Positions 38,221-50,698 of a DNA stretch of 64,000 nucleotides are shown piece by piece. The notes below the pieces were generated by a model that saw only the letters and a program-made list of their open reading frames with translations, was not told where the DNA came from and did not search any database. The translations under genes were made by a program, and so were the position numbers. The stretch's first letter is position 1, and every line of letters starts with the position of its first letter. Location of the stretch: NCBI RefSeq assembly GCF_000208745.1, contig NC_030851.1:17220067-17284066 (forward strand), written 5' to 3'. Source of the stretch: Theobroma cacao. Its lineage: Eukaryota; Streptophyta; Magnoliopsida; Malvales; Malvaceae.

Positions 38221-41200
38221 TCTAGACACTATAAAATCATAATAAAATTTTATTAATTAAAAAAAATCATAAATAAAAAACAAAAATGATAAAAAATGAA
38301 TTAAAAATAAAAAAAATTAAAAAAAAAGAATAAGAGGTACGACTGGCAGGGTGCGGATGCACCCTCCCAGCCACCACCCTCACCCTGCTAGACGCGAATT
38401 CTTCGTGTCTGGCAAAGTAATGGAGCATGCCCCCTTTAACCCAGTATAAAAGGGGCACTGTAGCACTCATCCGAGGGCAACGGGAGGCAGCGACAACCAA
38501 AAACAAACCCAAAAAAAAAACCCTACAACAACATCAAACATCAAAAATCCTAGTCTAGCAACCACAACAACCCACAAATTCTCAATCAAAAATACAAAAA
38601 AATCAAAGAAAATATATAAAAAAATACACAATGGGTGAAAGATGAGTGTTGTGTTCTTTTTATTTGCTTTGGGATTTGTTTTAACTTGTTTGTTTTAGGG
38701 TGGATTTTGATTTTTTATGGAGGGGTTTTGGGTAGCCGACACTGATAGGATTTGGCCCTTGCTGCCGCCGGTTTAGGGGTATAGGATTTGGGTTTTGCTA
38801 CCGTCGATTTTGAGAGAGAGAGCTGAAGCTTTGGGCTCACCGCCGGCGAAAGGAAAAAGCAGAGAGCTGGAGCTTCGGGCTTGCTGTCGGCGAAAAGAAA
38901 AAGCAAGGAAGCCCAAGTGATCGTCGATTGTTGGTGCTGCCGACCATCGTGCCACCAGATCCGACGAAAGGCAGCCCACAATAAGGAATGAGAAGGAACA
39001 CCGGCGAAGGGAGGAAGCCCGAGTAGTAGCCGCTTGTTGGTGCTGCCGACCATTGTGCCACCAGATCTGGCAAAAAGCAGCCCACAACAAGGTAGGGGAA
39101 AGAACGCCGGCGAATGGAGGTCAGGTTGTGAGGGGTGGCTAGTGAGATTTTTTGTAGAGAGAGAGGAGAGAGATCCGACTGCTAGAGAGAGAATTTGAAG
39201 GGAGAAAATGAAAAATAGTGAAAAAAAAGCCATTTTATACTTAGGGTAGGACATCAAAACGGCGTAGTTTTGTACCTGGAGAAGTGGGCTTCTGGAGCTA
39301 TTGTGGGCATCCGCGGGTTCAATTTTGGGCTAGTCTAAGCCTGACCTTGGTATGTTCTGGGCTCTACAGTTATTGGGTTTGAATCTTTGATGCCTATTTT
39401 GAATGTTTTTAATTTTGTTTCATTTATTTATCTATTTTAGTTATTTTTAGGGAAATAAAATTACAACTTTATATATAAGAAGTGGGATAAGACAAAAATA
39501 TAAGAATATATANNNNNNNNNNNNNNNNNNNNNNNNNNNNNNNNNNNNNNNNNNNNNNNNNNNNNNNNNNNNNNNNNNNNNNNNNNNNNNNNNNNNNNNN
39601 NNNNNNNNNNNNNNNNNNNNNNNNNNNNNNNNNNNNNNNNNNNNNNNNNNNNNNNNNNNNNNNNNNNNNNNNNNNNNNNNNNNNNNNNNNNNNNNNNNNN
39701 NNNNNNNNNNNNNNNNNNNNNNNNNNNNNNNNNNNNNNNNNNNNNNNNNNNNNNNNNNNNNNNNNNNNNNNNNNNNNNNNNNNNNNNNNNNNNNNNNNNN
39801 NNNNNNNNNNNNNNNNNNNNNNNNNNNNNNNNNNNNNNNNNNNNNNNNNNNNNNNNNNNNNNNNNNNNNNNNNNNNNNNNNNNNNNNNNNNNNNNNNNNN
39901 NNNNNNNNNNNNNNNNNNNNNNNNNNNNNNNNNNNNNNNNNNNNNNNNNNNNNNNNNNNNNNNNNNNNNNNNNNNNNNNNNNNNNNNNNNNNNNNNNNNN
40001 NNNNNNNNNNNNNNNNNNNNNNNNNNNNNNNNNNNNNNNNNNNNNNNNNNNNNNNNNNNNNNNNNNNNNNNNNNNNNNNNNNNNNNNNNNNNNNNNNNNN
40101 NNNNNNNNNNNNNNNNNNNNNNNNNNNNNNNNNNNNNNNNNNNNNNNNNNNNNNNNNNNNNNNNNNNNNNNNNNNNNNNNNNNNNNNNNNNNNNNNNNNN
40201 NNNNNNNNNNNNNNNNNNNNNNAAATAGTATAAACTATCAACAAGAAAATTCCAAAACAATAAATAATCTAAAAATTAAACATTAAATATATGGTGGTAT
40301 AAACTATAGATTAATAAATATTGTGTAAAAGAAATAAAAAAATATATCAAGAAAAATATAGGGAAAATATAAAATATAAAAAAAATAATAATAAAATAAA
40401 AAAATATGATAATAAAAAAATAATAAAATAAAAAAATAAAAAAATAATAATAAATGACCAAAAAATAGATAATTGTATTAACATAGCATGTATATTGCAT
40501 CATGCATATCATTGCATATAAATATTTTTGTTTTCTAGTTTAAGCCCCGATATGGGATCTTCCGAGGATCTTGCTAGGGCGGGTATTCCTCGAAAAGTTC
40601 TCTAGGTGAAAAAGTGTCCCCAGGTCCCACCAGTTGATGGGAGGGCTCGGGAAACATTTTTAATAAAAGGCTTTTACCCGAATTAGGTTCATTATGTACG
40701 AAAACGTTATTTTTAAAGAAAAACGTACGATGACCCCGATTATGAGGATTATTCGTTGAATTTGCGAAGGCAAGTTTCTCGGATAATTCCCTAGGTTAGA
40801 GAACACCTCGGATCCCACCATTATGATGGGCGGATTCGGGAGAATGTTCTCGATAAAAGGTTATTCGTCTAACATTTTTATCTCACGCCATGCATCTCAT
40901 ATTTCCTCACATTTGCATTCCATTTTAGGTTAAATATAAGAAAAAATAAGAGAATAATAACTAAGGAAATATAGTGAACTTTAAAAAAATTAAAGCCTAA
41001 TAAGATAATCTAAGAATGGTACCGTTCATGAAACGGGCATCTCGAGAGTGCTAATCCTTCCCCGAGCGTAACCGGGCGTAACCGTACTCCCGAACTTAGA
41101 TCTAGGAAAAATGTAGATCAGTTTAAGGTTCTTTTCGGTGGGCTTAAAATTAATTTAAGGCTTCATCGATTAGAATCGAGTCAATAGGTGGCCAATCGCA

Positions 41201-41301
41201 CCTAGTAAAAAAATATTGGTGGCGACTCCTAGTTTTTTTTTTTTTTTTAGAATTTTCACTCTCGTTTGGTGGTCGGGTTTTCGAACCCGCACGTTACGAC
41301 A
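38221..41301 (+). repeat. 3' LTR, with a 710-base N gap
   Basis: Matches the 5' LTR from TAGACACTATAAAATC to ACGTTACGACA. It opens TCTAGACAC where the 5' LTR has TGTAGACAC, so the terminal TG is mutated. Visible differences include an insertion around 38398-38412 and a small duplication (GCGTAACCGG) near 41066. The Ns (39513-40222) replace a region about 780 bases long in the 5' LTR. Confidence 0.95.
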
Positions 41302-41590
41302 AGCCCAACATAAGGAAGACAAATGCAAAATGAAGGTTTAGGATGAGAAGAATACTGCTGGTCCTGCCACTTCAGAAATTGTAACTCCTAGAAAGTTACG
41401 CAAGATTCGTTGAGGAAGGGCTTCTGGATTTGGAGATTTTGGCCTTTATCCACAAGCTGTGCTAGATGTTGCTGGTACTGAGCATGAAAAGAAGAGTTGG
41501 TCCTGTTTGGTTTTCATTGGTGGCCTCTTATGAACTGGTACTACAACTTACTTCTTTTTCACGAACTAGTGCTGCAACTTACCTCTTTTA
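41302..41590 (+). pseudogene. DRIP: DRIP-like E3 ligase fragment, 3' part
   Basis: Begins with the right target duplication AGCCC (41302-41306) and continues the DRIP-like frame interrupted at 23182. Blocks are HKEDKCKMKV, PRKLRKIR, GFGDFGLYPQAVLD and, after a frameshift, VGPVWFSLVAS, matching the C-terminal part of DRIP proteins. A TAG falls where Q is expected (after KMKV), and a TGA follows KIR. The stops and frameshift show decay regardless of the retroelement insertion. The last part of the family's C-terminus is not recognisable. Confidence 0.75.
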
Positions 41591-41745
41591 AAGGAATTTT
41601 GTTCTCAACAACATCAATGGACAATAAAAGTTAGCGATTTGTTTTTTATCTTTTTAGATAATTTATGAATTTTGTTAAAAACTCTAAATCAAGGTTAACA
41701 ATTGAATACGATAGTAATAATAAAGACTTAATTTAATGTTTTTTG

Positions 41746-42149
41746 TGTTTTTTTTAATATTTTTCTAATTATTCACTCAATTATTTTGGATACAAGGGTA
41801 AAAAATGTAAACACACATTTTCTAAGTGATAAATTTCAATGTCACATCATCTGTCATGTGGTAATAACATCATCAAAATAACGTATAAACTTGTTACATG
41901 ATAAATAACATGATATAAAAGTAATACTGTTGACTAATAGAAGTTAATCAACAATTAATGAGATTTTTCCTTTTTTAAAGGTTGCCATTTGTATTGATAT
42001 AGAAAGTTACAAAAATCAGGCTAATAGTATCAGAAAAGAAAATCAAAAGGACTTAATTGATTCAAAATAAAAATTTAAAAACTTAATTGAACACAATAAA
42101 AATATAAAGACTTAATTAACTTTTTGTGATATAATACAAGAACTTATTA

Positions 42150-42190
<41 letters not shown>
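41746..42190 (-). repeat. Right arm of the inverted repeat, ending in (TA)n
   Basis: The reverse complement of about 41800-42155 aligns with 22331-22590 word by word. It ends in a TA microsatellite (about 42152-42192). TA-rich DNA also lies beside the left arm, so an exact terminus and target duplication cannot be read. Confidence 0.5.
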
Positions 42191-42192
<2 letters not shown>

Positions 42193-42197
<5 letters not shown>

Positions 42198-43213
42198 GAA
42201 ATTCTCAATGACATAGGAGTGAAATCAAGTTAAAAATATCATAATCTTATCGTAATCTAATAAAATCACATTCATTTAGCTTATAATTTGTACATTTACT
42301 ATAATTATGTTAATATTGTGCATTTTGGATAAAGTTAGAGGAAGAGAGAATTAAACCAAGACATTTACCCAACTAGATTGAAAGGTGGCTCACTCTCTCA
42401 TCAGTTCCTCTTCATGTAAACAAAGTTCCATAAATTTTTAATTTACTAAGAATAAAAAATTTACACCTCAAATAATGAGATGAGTGATATATATATATAT
42501 AAAGATTTACACCTCGTATTCTTCTCAAGATTCCTTAATTGGTAAATTTTGATAAAACTCATAGCTACGTAAGTGACTGAGTCTTAGTGTTGTATCATCA
42601 ACCCGCCACATCGGTGGAGAAAAAGGTTGGACTAATGCTTTTACAACTTCCTTTCTTCTTTTCTTTCTCCATGAGCTTTAATTTGATTTTCTCCTTCTCT
42701 TTTTCCCAGGATAAAGTTATGGTGATGATGTCATAAAGCTTAGTCAAGGAGATTAATTGCTGCAGGAAAAAGAAAGAAAGTTGCTTTATCAAACCACCAT
42801 AAAACTATGAATCCAATCACATTAAATTTAAACAAGTTGGCAGCTGGTACATGAACTCTTCCTCTTCCATGAACTTATTGAAGATTTGGAGAATAGACAT
42901 TATTGTTTAGCATTTCTCTTCAAACCTCCTAATTAACTGCACTGACTTAACCTAGCATTACTCATAAAAGAAATAAAGGAACTAAACACTAGCATACAAA
43001 GTCTCAAGGACCTCAAATTTAACTTGCAAGGCTTATAGAGGGTCTTTTTTTTTTTTTTCTTAAATGTGATTATGGAGTGTTTAATTTCCTAGTCAAGTTA
43101 CTAATTATACAACTCGCGGTCACTTAGTACACCTTCCATGCATCGCACTTTTTTGTTAAATTATTTTAATTAACATTTCACAAATCATATATAAATGATT
43201 GATATGTCTTGCT
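42193..43213. other. Intergenic DNA, no supported gene
   Basis: AT-rich with a short TA repeat near 42490. The right end is the 3' flank of the P450 pseudogene. Confidence 0.5.
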
Positions 43214-46200
43214 TCATGAGACATGTTGATGGGTTGTTCGGGGAAGCACTTGACATGCCAAAGATTTTTTCATCTCAAGAGAAAGCCTCAAAGTCTCGGA
43301 GGGATCAACGTGATGCGCTGGCGCTGGAAGCCAACTGAAACGGTGGAGCAACCGTGCAAGCCACAGTTCCACGGTGGCTAACCCTAGTGCCTTGCCACGG
43401 CAGACCCTACGACCTGACCCAAAAGGCACAAGCCTCAGATTGGAGCCCATGATGGAAACATCCTCCTCCTCGACGAACTTTGCAGGACGAAAAGTCCACG
43501 GATTCTTCCAAACATATGGGTCATGGGTTATGGCCCACATGTTTAACATTGCGATGGTGCCCGCTGGGATGAAGGACGTTCCCACGTGGACATCATGGGT
43601 GGCTAAACAGGCCCATGAGAGCAGTGGCCTCGGGGGGTGCATCTTGAGAACTTCTTTCACGACTGCTCATAGGTAAGGGAGGCTTGGGAGATCAGAATCT
43701 TGAAGGTGCCCTGGCTTGCTGCTGCAGCGGCCGATGCAGGTGTCAATCTCTTGCTGGACTTTTGCTTGGTTGTCTTGGTGCAAAACCATCCTAGCCATGA
43801 TCCATTCCAAAAGTATAGCAACGGTGTCGCTGCCTCGAAATATCATTTCTTGAACAAATACAAATTAAATCTTAGTATGCACGTGCGCGCGTGCCTGTAT
43901 ATATATAAACATATTTCACTCAATTAGACCTGACAAATCGTGTTAACATATTATAAACATATCAAATATGATTAAACATGAAACACGTTAAGATTAAATA
44001 CGAACACAATACATTTAATATTCGTGTCTTAAATTTAAAATATGTACACGTATACGTTTAATACACGTGTAATATGATACGACACGATTAACACGTTTAT
44101 TAAACATGTCAATATACGACACGACACGATTAATAACACGTTTAACACGATTAAATAAAAATATTTATAATTAAATATAATTTTATTATTTAAATTTAAA
44201 ATCTATAATTATAAAAATAATTATAACAAAACAAAAATAATAATAATATCAAATAATCACCAAAAGTTAAAAATTAGGGTTGAGCATGTATAATTATATT
44301 ATACTTTTTATAAAATTAAGAAAAAAACTTATTAAAATAATTATTTAAAATTATTTATATAAGGTTAAAATAGTTTTTAACTATTAATTTTTAATAGGTT
44401 AATAAATGTGTCACGTATACACGTTTAAACACGAAAACACGATTAAATAAACGTATTTAAACGTGTTTGTTGTGTCAGACACAATTAGACACGAAACATG
44501 TTAAGACTAAACTCAAAACCTGTTTAACCCATATCTTTTAGTGTCGTGTTAAAAATTACCAAGTCTACTCTCAATAGTTAAAAGTGAAAAGCACAAACCA
44601 ATTAATTGTGTTTATGAATGAGCTAGGATTTATAAGTGAGTAGTCTACCATCTTGGATAACCTTGTATAGTTTTTTAAAATGGAAATCTTATATAATATG
44701 TGATTAAAAAGATAAAATTATAGTCCATCCAAGTAACTTAAAAAGAATACAAAAAGAATTCCAATGGGATATGTATCTAGCAGTCCATGGAACCTATGAA
44801 GGGCATCTAAGGAATAGAAAATAGGGTGGTGAAATATAAGTCTTATCACTGGGGATTCATCATCGAATCTTGAACCTTTTACTCACTTGCTTTGTTAAGG
44901 AAAAATTCACTATTTGACTCCACAAATTCAATCTTTTCGAGATGAATGAAAGCCTAGACCTTTTCGATCAAAAACAGACAACAAAAAATGTATGAAACCT
45001 ATGACACGAACCTCTCTCGATCCAATACTAATATCTCACAGTATCTATGATAATAATCATAACCCCTGAATAGTGTGCATAGTTATCAAGTCAAATGAAA
45101 AGCAACGCCGGGAGAACAAAAACACTCAGTGTCTCAAAAACCCAAGCATAATAAAACAAGATTCAAGATGCTTTAGTTTTTTTTTTCTTTTAATGGCAAC
45201 TTAACTATAATCCAAGATGCTTGCAAAGATATTTATGATAGATTATATGTTTTTTATGATGCTTTATTCATTTGTTTTTTTGGTGATTATATATATGCTA
45301 CTAATTAAAACAGAAAACAGTTTATACTCCAAGTAATAAAATATATGTATTTCTCAAAGAGAGACAAAGTCTTTACCCATAGTATAGCAACCATGTCCGA
45401 ATCACTCAACTTATCCTCTTTAGGCAAAGCTAACAAAGCACTAAGAAAGTCATTTCCACCATTGCATCTCCAGCAGCCCTTTTCCTTTCTTCCACAATTT
45501 GACCTACAATAATTGCTACTTTGCTTGACAGCTTATGACACCTTCTTTTCACACCGTGAAAGTCCAAAAAGCTTAGGGGGCAATAGTCCTCCCAGTTAAA
45601 CTCAGTTATTAATTCATACCCTTCTTTCACCAATAACCCTAGCTCCTCCCATTGCAAACACTCAGAACTCCCAAACACACTTTCTAGTATATTACGTAAA
45701 GAGCCCTTTTGCAATATTCCCCTTAACTTTACCAACCCTTTCTCTTCCATTCTTTTCCCTACTTCCACCAGCATTTCATCAGCCACTTGTTGGCGTAGCA
45801 CCTCTAGTTAAGAAATTCTCCTAAGGGAGACATTATGGTTCACAGCAATCCTACGAAGGCGGCACTAATACTGGCCAGAGGGTGCGAACCCAATGGCATG
45901 TTCGAACATCAGCAAACAAGCTGACTCCTTGATTGGGCGGTTTGAAAATGAAGAACCTGAAAGGATTTCCCTAGCAGTGTCAAGGTGGCTACTGATGATC
46001 ACATGCCTTGTTCCTAGACTGAATGTCATGAGCCTAGTTGCACCCAGTGAAGCAGCCAGGTAGGCTAATTTACGATGAGCAAGTGAACCCATTGGAGGCA
46101 AGGTTCCAAGCAGAGGCCAACTGACTGGACCTCAAAGGTGGGGAGAGTAGACATGGTGGTTTCTCCATGCAAAGCCTCCAGGGATTAGCCAGTATGTCAG

Positions 46201-46252
46201 GAAGAAAGATGAAACAAATAAGAATGAGAATAAACGTAGGGTGAAAGGCCAT
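43214..46252 (-). pseudogene. CYP78A: CYP78A-family cytochrome P450 pseudogene
   Basis: Two exon regions, 46252-45378 and about 43848-43214, match the one-intron CYP78A structure. Conserved parts include GSLAHRKLAYLAASLGATRL, LMFEHAIGFAPSG, LQKGSLRNILESVFGS, FRGSDTVAILLEW (I-helix) and [20 protein letters not shown] (haem Cys loop). It is dead. There is a frameshift near 46200, TGA at 46132-46134, TAG at 45865-45867 (where W is expected), TAA at 45808-45810, a frameshift near 45445, and TGA at 43667-43669. The ExxR motif reads EVLK. The exon-2 acceptor lacks a normal CAG before the expected GAA. CYP78A enzymes (KLUH and relatives) control organ and seed size non-cell-autonomously; this copy can make no full-length enzyme. 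Confidence 0.92.
43925..44565. repeat. CGTGTT/ACACG-rich repeat inside the P450 pseudogene intron
   Basis: Many copies of ACACG, CGTGTT and ACGACACGATTAA occur on both strands. The borders roughly mirror each other (AGACCTGACAA at the left, TTACCAAGTCT at the right). It looks like a non-autonomous inverted-repeat element of a kind common in plants. No transposase is present. Confidence 0.5.
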
Positions 46253-49200
46253 GGTGTTTAGTTTGTTGCGACAACATAGAAAAAGAGCAATAGAGAGAGG
46301 TTATTTGCTAGCATCGAAAGCTTCATCTTTTGCAAAATTAGAAAAAGGATTTGATTATAGAGAAAAGTGCTACTGGAATTGTCTGGAGATGGACGTTTGT
46401 CATAAGGGGATTGTAATTCGGATAGATCGTATATATAGTACGTGGAAAGCAGTAGTGGTTGAGGGGTGTGGTTAGGTTTGCTAACCCTGATTAAAAGATG
46501 AGATCACTCTGCTCTCTGCAATCATGATCATTAACTAATTAAACAGAGTTTCGTATCATTTGTTGGATTAATTCTTTTTTTTTTCTTTTTCCGTTATAGA
46601 CTTAGATTTTCTTTGTCAAAACCTATTTGGTAAAGTCCCAGTAGACCTTTGGATTCCACTTGAAATAAAACAGAAACTTTAAATGATTCAACCTGGACTT
46701 ATAATTTTACCTTTTCAATAATATAGCCCAATCCTTTATGGCTGTATATTGTCATTTACAGCTAAGAACTCCAAGTCTTCATACCAATTAGTAAATTTTA
46801 ATGTGAAATTAATCTTGTTTAAGTATGGATGCCATTGATAATGCTGAATAGAGATCAAAATATATATAATAGGAGGGAGGGAAGGACACAAGCTAGTCCA
46901 TTTCTAGCGTAGAAAAAGGCATCGAATGGCTGGTGTGAAGCCAGTGACTGGGATGCGGGCCATGCATCTCACATGGCAAGAATGAGGCAGGGAACATCCA
47001 GGAACTGGATTGAAGCCATTTCTATATGGAACAAGTACAAATAATTGCGAGAAGATCAATGATAAGGCTGGCTTAAGACCAACGGCCTTAAGCTCATGTC
47101 AGTAGACCTGACAAAGTTGTGGGATAGTCAAACACAAAACATTGAGAATAGATTCTCCCTTAGCAAGACCCCATTTTTTTTACCCAAAATAACTACACCA
47201 ATCAATAGCCGATTGACTACTAAAATGTTATGGCAGAATTTAGAAACGACTTGAAGCCACCAAGAGAGTAATCAATAATAAAGAAATCATAATCTCATCA
47301 TAAAAAAGATACCATATATAACCATTCATCTTAGAATTTTAATTTTGGAGATATTATAACTTAAAACTCGAATTTGAATACTTGAACATGAATTTGGACA
47401 TGGAAAGTGTGGAATCTATGGGACAAAGAATGATTTATTCATAAAATACATTTCAACGTAGTTATTATTATTGTATGATACGTGATATGTATCGTACAAT
47501 AAAATATTAATAGAAAATGATCCATATCTATAATTATATCATATTTGATCAAGTATCGACAATGTAACGTACGATATACAATATGTGTTTTACGATACAG
47601 GACGTATCCTAATTAATCTTAATTAATTATTAAAATTTTAATTATTTTATTATTTTTTTAAGTTACAACATGAAAAATTATGTATATATATATATGTTTT
47701 TGGAAGAATGATGTAAATCATTGATCCATCAATACTTTATACAAACTGAACCTAACAAGAACTTCTAATAAAACATCTCAATTTATCGTAAACCCTTTCC
47801 CTATACGTAACTAAGAGCCCCGTTAAAAACCATTTTATAAAAAAACCCAACAGGATAAAAACCATAGAAAGGGAAAAAGAGTACCCTATAGTCAACGAAA
47901 GAATACATTAACCTCTCCACATCTTAATGCTTTCAATATGAGCTCCTTATATCTCTAAGCACGGCATGTTGAATATTGCCGGACATATCCTCTATTTTCC
48001 TCCATGCCACAGCTACTTCAACCATCTCCTTCACTACTTTTGCTATCAAGTGAGCCACATTGTTACACATTCTTGGACAATATTGAACAAATTCACAGCC
48101 GACCTCGTGCAAGAATCAGTTTTCCATTATTGTCTCTAACCACAAAGCCCGCACCCGGTTTCTTTATATTTTATGAGTTTCAATCTTTATATTTTAAATA
48201 AAAAAATTAAATTCTTTTTTAATTTTAACAAGGTAAATTTTTTTAATTAATAAATTAATATCAAAATATATATTTTATTGAAAAATCTATTGTTGAAAGT
48301 TTAAATTCAAAAATAATCATCTTTACAATTTATGCCCTATAATCTTCAATTCTATTAAAAAAATATAATTTTTTTAGTTTTTTTTCTTTATTTTACATGC
48401 GTAAGTATTATTTATAGTTAGTTTGAAAATTTTTATGTTAGCTTATAATACAATACGATACTCAATATTTGATACTAAAAAATAAAATTTCGATACATGA
48501 TATATATATATCTCTATTTAACAAATGTGTAGTTCAATATCATTTTTCAAAAAAAAAAAAGGGTTTTTCGACCCACCTCTAAAACCTGAAAAAAGAAACA
48601 GTTTTAGCTCCGTATTTTAGCCCTTCATCAAGGGGATACAAACTTCCTAGATTCTATTTAGTACAAACTTTAGAGATATTTGTCTAGATTAAGTTTTAGA
48701 TTGTAAAACCTTTCTTCCCCTTTAAAATTTTAAATACTAATAAAGATAGGTCAATTTGTAATGTAAAGAAAGATGTCGTGGTTGGATCATGACGCTCCCT
48801 AGGGCACCTCAATAATGGTGGCAGCAGCACTCCGTAGAAGAAGTCACACGTAATAATAATCTTTTATTATGCATCAGCCTTTAGAATTAGACCTGCAACT
48901 GATGCGTCGCCTTTCTGTCAATTGACAACTCCATTCCATTCCACATAGAAAATGGTACTACATTTGCTCTTTGTTGGGTTTGGCTTCTTTCTTTATCTTT
49001 TCTTTTCTCTTTTTTTTTCCCCAGTTTTTCCCAATCGAATCAATGTAGTCTAGTGCCTTATGATCGTCAGGGTTTTTTGCTGGATTTCAGTACCTTATCT
49101 TGACAGTGAGGAGCCTACGCCAACAAAATTTTTAATCATAGCCCACGTCGGTGGCGATTGGCGAGTAGCGACGTGCTCATTTTCTTAGAAATGAAAGAGA

Positions 49201-49632
49201 ATTCCATATTAGACATCGCTATCAAACACTGTCGACACAACATCACTCGTCCAGTGAATAGATCTCACGTGAAGGCCTAATACGTGATAACATCAAAGTA
49301 TCTGAGCATAAAGAGAAGTTCCGCCTGATGTTGACGTTGGAAATTTTTCATAGCATCCTAGTGGCTTGTGAAGAGATTCCACAAGGAGAGAAGAAATGCT
49401 GTAAATGAGTAAAAAAGATGTACTGAATCGACAGAGAGCAAGTCAAAACAGCAGAGCAAAGATAAAGGATAAATAGACTAAGTAGGAGATGATTAGAATA
49501 TTTTTAAAGAAATAAGCTAACAGTGAAAATGTATTTGCACTAACAGTAGGAATCCTTTCTCAAAATGATGGTTAAAACTTTGTATATAAAATTAAAAGAA
49601 ACAGTTACTCAATTCATGCTTTAATACACTTA
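46253..49632. other. Intergenic DNA with CGATAC-rich repeat patches
   Basis: No supported gene. Around 47455-47620 and 48440-48510 the sequence is rich in GATACG, CGTACGATA and TATCG words, suggesting fragments of one AT-rich repeat. 48770-49600 is unassigned. Confidence 0.45.
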
Positions 49633-50695
49633 GGGCATGCTTGGTTTCTCATTCTTGAGATAAAGCTGCATTTGGTTTAATGGAATGACTATTTTTCAAA
49701 ATAACCATTCTCAGAAAAGCCTACCAAGGTCCCTTTAGTAATAGCTATTCCAAATAATTGAGAATAAGAAAAGAAGTTGATTAGACAAATATGTCATTTT
49801 ACAAAATAAAAAATTACCTTATAAAAAAATACCAAACTTATTTTTTTTCTCTCTCTTCCTCACTCCTCTCTCTAAAGCACAAAAGATACAAAAATTTTTA
49901 CTTCATTTTCAAAAAAAGGAAATGAAAATATATTAAATATTATTTAATATATTAATATTATTCCACTATAATAAATATTATAAAACATATTACTTAATAT
50001 TATTATTTGAATATAATAAATGTAATAAAGAATATATTTTATCTTTTAATATGAAGAATATATTTTATCTTTTAGTATTAAATATTATTTAATTATAATA
50101 AAAGAATTAATTATCTTCTAATACAAAATATTATTAAATTATATAAAAATATATTGTTTTTTGATGAAAATATTATTTAATTATAGTAAAAAGGTATTTT
50201 GATTTTATTAACTATTATTATAGTATTTTTATCTTTTAACAAAATAAATTTTTTAATTNAATAAAAGGTTTAACTATCTTCTAATACAAAATATTATTAA
50301 ATTATAATAAAAATATATTTGTATTTTGATGAAAATATTATTTAATTATAGTAAAAGTTATTTTGATTTGATTGCTCAGAATATTTTTATCTTTTAACAA
50401 AATAAATTTTTTAATTTTAATAAAGAGTATTTATTTCTTATCATAGTTTTTTTATTTTTTAACTAAAAAATCTTTAAATTTTAATAAAGGGTATTTTTAT
50501 CATTTACCCATTATTCCTTAACCATTCTTAAAATTATTCCAGTCAACCAAATAATGAAATAAGTAATAATAGCAATTTCTATCCTATTCCATTCCTATGA
50601 ACCAATCTACATAATAACTATTCTTCCTCTATTCTATTCCCTTAGAATGGTTATTCTATTCTCATTCTATTCTTTCTAGTGAACCAAGCATGCTA
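49633..50695. mobile_element. Harbinger-like (Tourist-type) non-autonomous element
   Basis: The termini are inverted: GGGCATGCTTGGTTTCTCATTC at the left, and ...CTAGTGAACCAAGCATGCTA at the right. TTA lies immediately outside both ends (49630-49632 and 50696-50698), the target duplication of PIF/Harbinger elements. The interior is AT-rich, has no transposase, and contains a duplicated block of about 160 bp either side of a single N (50259). Confidence 0.7.
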
Positions 50696-50698
50696 TTA

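Larger units (their letters stand above)
23183..41301 (+). mobile_element. Tat/Ogre-type Ty3-gypsy LTR retrotransposon, complete but decayed
   Basis: An 18.1-kb element has long LTRs (23183-26374 and 38221-41301), a primer-binding site at 26377 and a polypurine tract at 38208-38217. Its 5-bp target duplication is AGCCC. The order is LTR, ORF1, gag, protease, RT, RNase H, second RNase H, integrase, tandem-repeat 3' UTR, LTR. The very long LTRs, the extra ORF before gag and the additional RNase H before integrase are hallmarks of the Tat/Ogre clade. All coding modules carry multiple stops and frameshifts, and the LTRs differ by substitutions and indels, so it is inactive and not very young. 710 Ns lie in the 3' LTR. 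Confidence 0.95.

Noticed and set aside
45430..45801. 123-codon ORF as a separate small gene
   Set aside because: It is the middle of the broken CYP78A first exon, bounded by an in-frame stop and a frameshift.
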